DNA of 6,901 bases, from the NCBI GenBank assembly GCA_937995495.1, contig CALKKA010000053.1, positions 1-6,901 on the forward strand. Reading direction: 5' to 3'. Of the stretch, positions 3,371 to 6,901 are shown piece after piece. Both the position numbers and the translations under genes were made by a program. The stretch is from an uncultured Phycisphaerae bacterium. GTDB taxonomy: Bacteria; Planctomycetota; Phycisphaerae; Sedimentisphaerales; Anaerohalosphaeraceae. The notes beneath the pieces were generated by a model. It did no database searches. It saw only the letters and a list, made by a program, of their open reading frames with translations, and was not told the DNA's origin. Numbering within the stretch: the stretch's first letter is position 1; each line of letters opens with the position of its first letter.

Positions 3371-6037
3371 ATGGAAACGTTTGAAAAAGACAAATGTAAA
3401 CGATGCGGAGCAGCGATGTCCGTAAAATCAGCAGAACAACTCTGTCCTGCATGCCTGATGTCTGGCGTCCTGAGACCGCCCATCGACAAGGCCGAGACGG
3501 TTTCGTTGGCCTCGGGAGAATCAATCCTGCGTTATGAACGCTCGGATTTGCCCTGTGAATTTGGCGGTTACCGGCTGCTGGGACTGTTAGGTCGAGGGGG
3601 CATGGGGACCGTTTACGAGGCCCAGCAGGCAGACACCGGCCGTCGTGTCGCCCTGAAGATGCTGGGACAGCAATTGGATTCACCCGACTTACGGCAGCGG
3701 TTTCTTCGTGAAGGCCGCCTTGCCGCAGGCGTGAATCATCCAAACAGTCTCTATGTCTTTGGCAGCGAGGAAATCGAAGGTCATCCGGTGATCACGATGG
3801 AGATTGCCAGCAGCGGCACCTTAAAAGACAGGCTCAAACAAGGTGGCCCGCTTCCGGTAGCAGAGGCGGTTGATGCCATTCTCGACGTTATCTCTGGCCT
3901 CGAATCCGCCTTTGCGGCCGGAGTGCTGCACCGCGACATCAAGCCTTCAAATTGCTTCGTGAGTTCGGACGGCTCGGTAAAGGTAGGAGACTTCGGCCTT
4001 TCGGTTTCCACATTATCCAGAACCGATACGTTTGTAACAGCTCACGGCAAGATCATGGGCACACCCGCTTACTCGTCGCCCGAGCAGTTGCGGGGCGATG
4101 CACTGGACCTGCGTGCTGATATTTATTCGGTTGGAGCAACGCTTTTTACCCTGCTGACCAACCAGGCACCGTTCGATGGCGAAAATGTGATACAGGTCGT
4201 TGCCAACGCCGTTAACCAAAAACCAAAACCTCTTAAAGAGCTGCGAAAAGAGTGTCCGGCTGACCTTGAGCGGGTCATAACCCGTTGCCTTGCCAAGGAA
4301 CCGGACGGGCGGTATGCTGACTACACGGCCCTGCGTAACGCACTTTTACCTTTCAGTTCCAAAGAACCGGAGCCTGCATCAATGAAAATCCGTGTGTCAA
4401 CAGGCTGGGTCGATTACTTGATCGCTTTCTTTATTCCTTATGTGGCACTCATGGTCCTTGTCGGCCCGGTGAAGTTACTCATTGAGCCGCTTGTCGAAGG
4501 GACCCTGTATTCGGCAAGATATCATATTCTATTACTGGGCGTCGGTTTCCTTTACTTCAGTGTCTTTGAGGGAGTCTGGGGCGCTGGCCTGGGCAAACGT
4601 CTTAAGGGCTTGCGTGTGGTCCGCACAGACGGCCGAGCGCCCGGCATCGCACGCGCACTGCTTAGAATCCTCATTCCCATTGGCTGCATTGAAGCGTTTA
4701 GAATCCCCATCATGATGGCAACGATTTCCGATGCCGGCTGGACCGGGCTTCAGACCACGATGTTGATCGTCACCGCCAACATCTCCGCCTGGATACCGAT
4801 TTTGTTGACCTTGATAGCTCGCCGAGAAAATGGTTTCGCGACGGTTTGGGATCTCGCCAGCGGGACACGGGTGATCGTAAAACCAAAAGGCATCGTGCGT
4901 CCGTCAATCACACCTGTAACCAGTCCGGAAATGCCTGTCAAGGGTGCGGTTTCGCTCGGGCCTTACCACGTGAATAAGGAGTTGGTTCCCGGAAAATGGA
5001 TTGCCGCCACCGACCCCGTGCTTCGCCGTCAGGTCTGGTTGCTGCGGCGAACATCATCAGAGCTTCCCCTTCCTCGACGAAATCTTGCCCGGCATGGCCG
5101 GCTGCGCTGGCTGCAAAAGGTTGAGGCGGGTGATGCAGCTTGGGATGCCTTTGAAGCGACTGAAGGGGTGTCGTTTTCTAGTCTGGTAGCTGGCGGAAAA
5201 CGTCTGCCCTGGTCAAGCTTGCGCCATTGGCTCCACGATATTTCAATGGAACTATGGGATGCGACAGGGGATAAGACCCTGCCGGCCGAGCTTAGCCTGG
5301 ATCATGTCTGGATCACGACACAAGGGTATGCCATCCTGCTCGACGAACCATGGCCCGATGTTGAAACACATGCCGAAAGCATGGCTGTTGGAGACCTTGC
5401 CGGTCAACAGCGTTTCCTCAATGCGATCGCTGAGTGTGTGGATTCAACCAGCCTTCCCCTTCATGCAAGGGGTGTGCTGGACAATCTCAAGAATGGAAAG
5501 TTTGAAAAACTTAGCTTTCTCACCGGAATTCTGTATGGACTTCAGGACAAACCTGCTGAGGTCAGCAGGGCGATTCGAGCCGGCTCGATTTTTATGTTGC
5601 CTCTTTATATTTCGATCGCTGTTTTTGTCGGTCTCTACTCAGGGCAAAGGGGCCAGGTGTGGTGGCACTCTTTCGAGTGGACCGCCATCGTTTCGGCAAT
5701 GTGGGTATTAGGTGCCATCGCCCTGATCCAACTGATGGAACTGCCGCTGTTCCGGACGATTGCCAGTCACAATATTTTTAGATTGGCGGTGATGAACGCC
5801 AATGGTCAGCGCGCCCGTCGATCATTGTTGTTTATTCGTTGGGCGATCGTTTGGCTTCCATTGTTTGTTCCAATGGTGCTTGTGGCTTTGTTGATTAAAC
5901 GAGCTGAACTTACCGCTGCTTTTGTGTGTGCCCTGGCAATCCTCATCCCATGGATCGGTGCTGCGGGTTATGCGGTGGTTCATCCCAACCGCGGCCTGCA
6001 CGACCGGTTGGCCGGTACTTGGGTAGTGCGGCAGTAA
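3371..6037 (+). CDS. Membrane Ser/Thr protein kinase with duplicated kinase-RDD architecture
   Basis: This 888-residue kinase transfers phosphate from ATP to Ser/Thr on partner proteins. In order: a Cys4 ribbon (C9/C12, C25/C28, ending CPACLMSGVL), common at the start of kinases in planctomycetes and Verrucomicrobia. Next is a Hanks-type kinase domain (about 67-328) with GRGGMG loop (74-79), VALK lysine K96, HRDIKPSN (D189, N194), DFG (207-209) and SPE (236-238), so catalytically intact. A first RDD-like domain (about 345-504) has about four membrane helices and the motifs GLGKRLKGLRVVRTDGRAP and WDLASGT. A degenerate second kinase-like region follows (about 531-725), then a second RDD-like domain (about 735-888) ending LHDRLAGTWVV. 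The second kinase region lacks the glycine loop; the lysine position reads QVWLLRR, and the catalytic/DFG area reads LSLDHVWITTQGYAILLDEP, so it should be a pseudokinase. It lies 70 bases after the sigma gene and 103 bases before the FHA gene. Substrates are not known. Confidence 0.93.
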   Translation: METFEKDKCKRCGAAMSVKSAEQLCPACLMSGVLRPPIDKAETVSLASGESILRYERSDLPCEFGGYRLLGLLGRGGMGTVYEAQQADTGRRVALKMLGQQLDSPDLRQRFLREGRLAAGVNHPNSLYVFGSEEIEGHPVITMEIASSGTLKDRLKQGGPLPVAEAVDAILDVISGLESAFAAGVLHRDIKPSNCFVSSDGSVKVGDFGLSVSTLSRTDTFVTAHGKIMGTPAYSSPEQLRGDALDLRADIYSVGATLFTLLTNQAPFDGENVIQVVANAVNQKPKPLKELRKECPADLERVITRCLAKEPDGRYADYTALRNALLPFSSKEPEPASMKIRVSTGWVDYLIAFFIPYVALMVLVGPVKLLIEPLVEGTLYSARYHILLLGVGFLYFSVFEGVWGAGLGKRLKGLRVVRTDGRAPGIARALLRILIPIGCIEAFRIPIMMATISDAGWTGLQTTMLIVTANISAWIPILLTLIARRENGFATVWDLASGTRVIVKPKGIVRPSITPVTSPEMPVKGAVSLGPYHVNKELVPGKWIAATDPVLRRQVWLLRRTSSELPLPRRNLARHGRLRWLQKVEAGDAAWDAFEATEGVSFSSLVAGGKRLPWSSLRHWLHDISMELWDATGDKTLPAELSLDHVWITTQGYAILLDEPWPDVETHAESMAVGDLAGQQRFLNAIAECVDSTSLPLHARGVLDNLKNGKFEKLSFLTGILYGLQDKPAEVSRAIRAGSIFMLPLYISIAVFVGLYSGQRGQVWWHSFEWTAIVSAMWVLGAIALIQLMELPLFRTIASHNIFRLAVMNANGQRARRSLLFIRWAIVWLPLFVPMVLVALLIKRAELTAAFVCALAILIPWIGAAGYAVVHPNRGLHDRLAGTWVVRQ

Positions 6038-6128
6038 GCCGCTGCTCAGAATGACTTGACAAACAGGCTAAAGGAGCTTAAGTAGAGGATGTTCCGTTTG
6101 TAAGATCTGCACAACAAAGTGATTGGTT

Positions 6129-6134
6129 AAGGAG
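6129..6134 (+). promoter_or_regulatory. Ribosome binding site of the FHA gene
   Basis: AAGGAG lies 6 bases before the ATG at 6141. It fixes the start there rather than at an in-frame TTG at 6123, which overlaps this site's upstream flank. Confidence 0.8.
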
Positions 6135-6140
6135 ATTGAA

Positions 6141-6515
6141 ATGGCATCCATAATCGTTGTCAATGGAGAAAACAAAGGAGATTACTACCCGCTGGGTCAC
6201 AGGACCACGGTCATTGGAAGAGATGAAGCCGTCCCGATCCAAATACTGGACCCTAAGGTCTCGCGTAAACACATGCAGATTCGCTTCAATGCAGAAGATA
6301 ATTATTCCGCTTTGGATATGTCCAGCAAGCACGGTGTTTTGATCAACGGTGACAAAATTACCGAAGCGGTCGAATTGAGTGACAATGACTATATCACCAT
6401 TGGCACGACAACATTGATGTTCACATTGAATGATTTTGACAGCCGTAAAAATGCCTTATTGCACTACAAAAAGGTCGGTCAGCGGGATCTGCCGACAATA
6501 ACTTTAAACGATTAA
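6141..6515 (+). CDS. Free-standing FHA-domain protein (phosphothreonine reader)
   Basis: The 124-residue protein is almost entirely one forkhead-associated domain, a small cytoplasmic beta-sandwich that binds phosphothreonine peptides. Conserved landmarks are all present: VIGRD (G26, R27), SRKH (41-44), the LDMSSKHGVLING strip (N69, G70) and the closing strand DYITIGTTTLMF (83-94). R27, S41 and N69 are the residues that normally contact the phosphopeptide. A 25-residue tail follows, ending RDLPTITLND, which contains two threonines. The ribosome site AAGGAG is strong. The gene lies 103 bases after the kinase on the same strand, so it is likely a partner of that kinase, either binding its autophosphorylated form or itself being a substrate. 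No terminator is visible after it. The FHA call is firm; the partner assignment is inference from context. Confidence 0.93.
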   Translation: MASIIVVNGENKGDYYPLGHRTTVIGRDEAVPIQILDPKVSRKHMQIRFNAEDNYSALDMSSKHGVLINGDKITEAVELSDNDYITIGTTTLMFTLNDFDSRKNALLHYKKVGQRDLPTITLND

Positions 6516-6735
6516 ACCCACCATTAACATAACAGGCAGATATTATCAGCAATCATTGAGAGGTGTTAATACACGTCAAAGCCGAAACGGCACCTGCGTC
6601 ATTAACTTTTCTGTCGGCAAGCAGGAAAAAATCGATATCGCGAACACCGGTTGGGAAGAGATCGATTGGGGCATTGTGACACTGTCCGAAGGAGAAAATC
6701 GTCTCCAGATCAAATTTTGCTCCTTTACAAGTTGA
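6508..6735 (+). pseudogene. Probable C-terminal remnant of a carbohydrate-binding-type beta-sandwich domain
   Basis: The frame is open from 6508 to a TGA at 6733-6735, without an ATG or ribosome site; the only start-like codon is a TTG at 6556. From about 6562 the translation has convincing protein character: RQSRNGTCVINFSVGKQEKI, then IANTGWEEIDWGIVTLSEGE and NRLQIKF. The pattern 'TGW..I..G.V.L..GEN.L.I.F' is what the last strands of CBM6/35-like galactose-binding domains look like in planctomycete hydrolases and sulfatases. The domain's usual closing strand is missing, because the frame stops after CSFTS. I read it as a relic of a larger extracellular protein. Alternatives are an unrecognised short gene using TTG, or chance. 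Its first codons overlap the FHA stop in another frame. Confidence 0.4.
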
Positions 6736-6774
6736 TGGATACAGAAAGGGCATCATACGCCCCCCGTTAGCTGC

Positions 6775-6840
6775 CTTCCGTGTCATTCCGCGAAATCCGT
6801 GGTTAATTTTATTCATGTCTATTTGTGTTCATTCGGGGTC
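6775..6840. repeat. Degenerate 10-base repeat tract (ATTCGTGTTC-like)
   Basis: Six consecutive decamers can be aligned: CTTCCGTGTC, ATTCCGCGAA, ATCCGTGGTT, a six-base spacer (AATTTT), then ATTCATGTCT, ATTTGTGTTC and ATTCGGGGTC. The approximate consensus is ATTCGTGTTC. From memory, intergenic tracts of this type ('ATTCGTGTTCATTCGTGG') are dispersed through many planctomycete, verrucomicrobial and Bacteroidetes genomes and are often mis-called as small genes. This copy is worn. Its origin and role are unknown to me. Confidence 0.6.
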
Positions 6841-6868
6841 CATATTTCTTCGTTTTGCATTTTGATCT

Positions 6869-6896
6869 CTGACTTCTGATAGTTAACTTATATAAT
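6869..6896 (+). promoter_or_regulatory. Promoter-like sequence at the window edge
   Basis: CTGACT (6869-6874, 4 of 6) is followed after 16 bases by a perfect TATAAT (6891-6896). The start would be just beyond the window, pointing to a plus-strand gene outside it. The surrounding DNA is AT-rich, so chance is possible. Confidence 0.35.
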
Positions 6897-6901
6897 ACAA
6901 A

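Larger units (their letters stand above)
6516..6901. other. Gene-poor right end
   Basis: This stretch after the FHA gene holds the domain remnant, a small hairpin (GGGC/GCCC near 6748-6762 without a T tail), the degenerate 10-base repeat tract and a promoter-like sequence at the edge. No intact gene is seen on either strand. The minus-strand open frame at 6553-6816 is a shadow without a recognisable product. Confidence 0.6.

Noticed and set aside
6056..6084. Promoter for the FHA gene with perfect TTGACA at 6056-6061
   Set aside because: The -35 is perfect, but the positions for a -10 read TAAGTA or TTAAGT, which match poorly. Co-transcription with the kinase is as likely.
6089..6103. Four-codon mini-frame (ATG TTC CGT TTG TAA) before the FHA gene
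   Set aside because: Too short to support without expression data, and the nearest AAGGAG is too far upstream for good initiation.
6553..6816. Minus-strand open frame at the right end
   Set aside because: It has no ribosome site or recognisable motif, and it overlaps the more protein-like plus-strand remnant and the decamer repeat.

Overview
The window looks like chromosomal DNA of a planctomycete-like (PVC-group) bacterium of moderate GC. The evidence is an ECF sigma factor of the 'ATTHWSLV' type that sits next to a Ser/Thr kinase with an N-terminal Cys4 ribbon and RDD-type membrane domains, followed by a free-standing FHA protein. This set is typical of Planctomycetota and some Verrucomicrobiota and Acidobacteriota. 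The phylum call is inference; no rRNA or other phylogenetic marker is present.

Layout. (1) 46-1761, minus strand: a two-gene operon read right to left. It encodes a small secreted or anchored coiled-coil membrane protein (143 aa) and then a 400-aa four-helix membrane protein ending in two zinc ribbons. A near-consensus promoter (TTGACA-N17-TCTAAT) lies at 1794-1822. (2) 1762-2559: an 800-base divergent intergenic region with no convincing gene. It holds two short tandem duplications, a candidate plus-strand promoter, and three tandem units of about 110 bases. Each unit consists of a conserved box of about 23-35 bases, an AT-rich linker and a strong intrinsic terminator. This array is the least explained structure in the window. 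(3) 2560-6515, plus strand: ECF sigma factor, 888-aa kinase, FHA protein, probably one transcription unit or two closely linked ones. (4) 6516-6901: no intact gene. It contains what looks like the C-terminal scrap of a carbohydrate-binding-type domain, a degenerate 10-base repeat tract, and a promoter-like sequence pointing out of the window.

How the parts may work together. The kinase has an intact catalytic domain, a membrane anchor, and a second half that repeats the kinase-RDD layout in degenerate (pseudokinase) form. By analogy with characterised sigma/kinase pairs, the kinase could phosphorylate the sigma factor or the FHA protein, and the FHA protein could read phosphothreonine on the kinase or its targets. 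The sigma gene has a good -10 hexamer placed so that transcription would start at or next to its ATG, suggesting a leaderless message. The box-terminator array just upstream either produces small RNAs of its own or adds attenuation to read-through transcription into the sigma gene.
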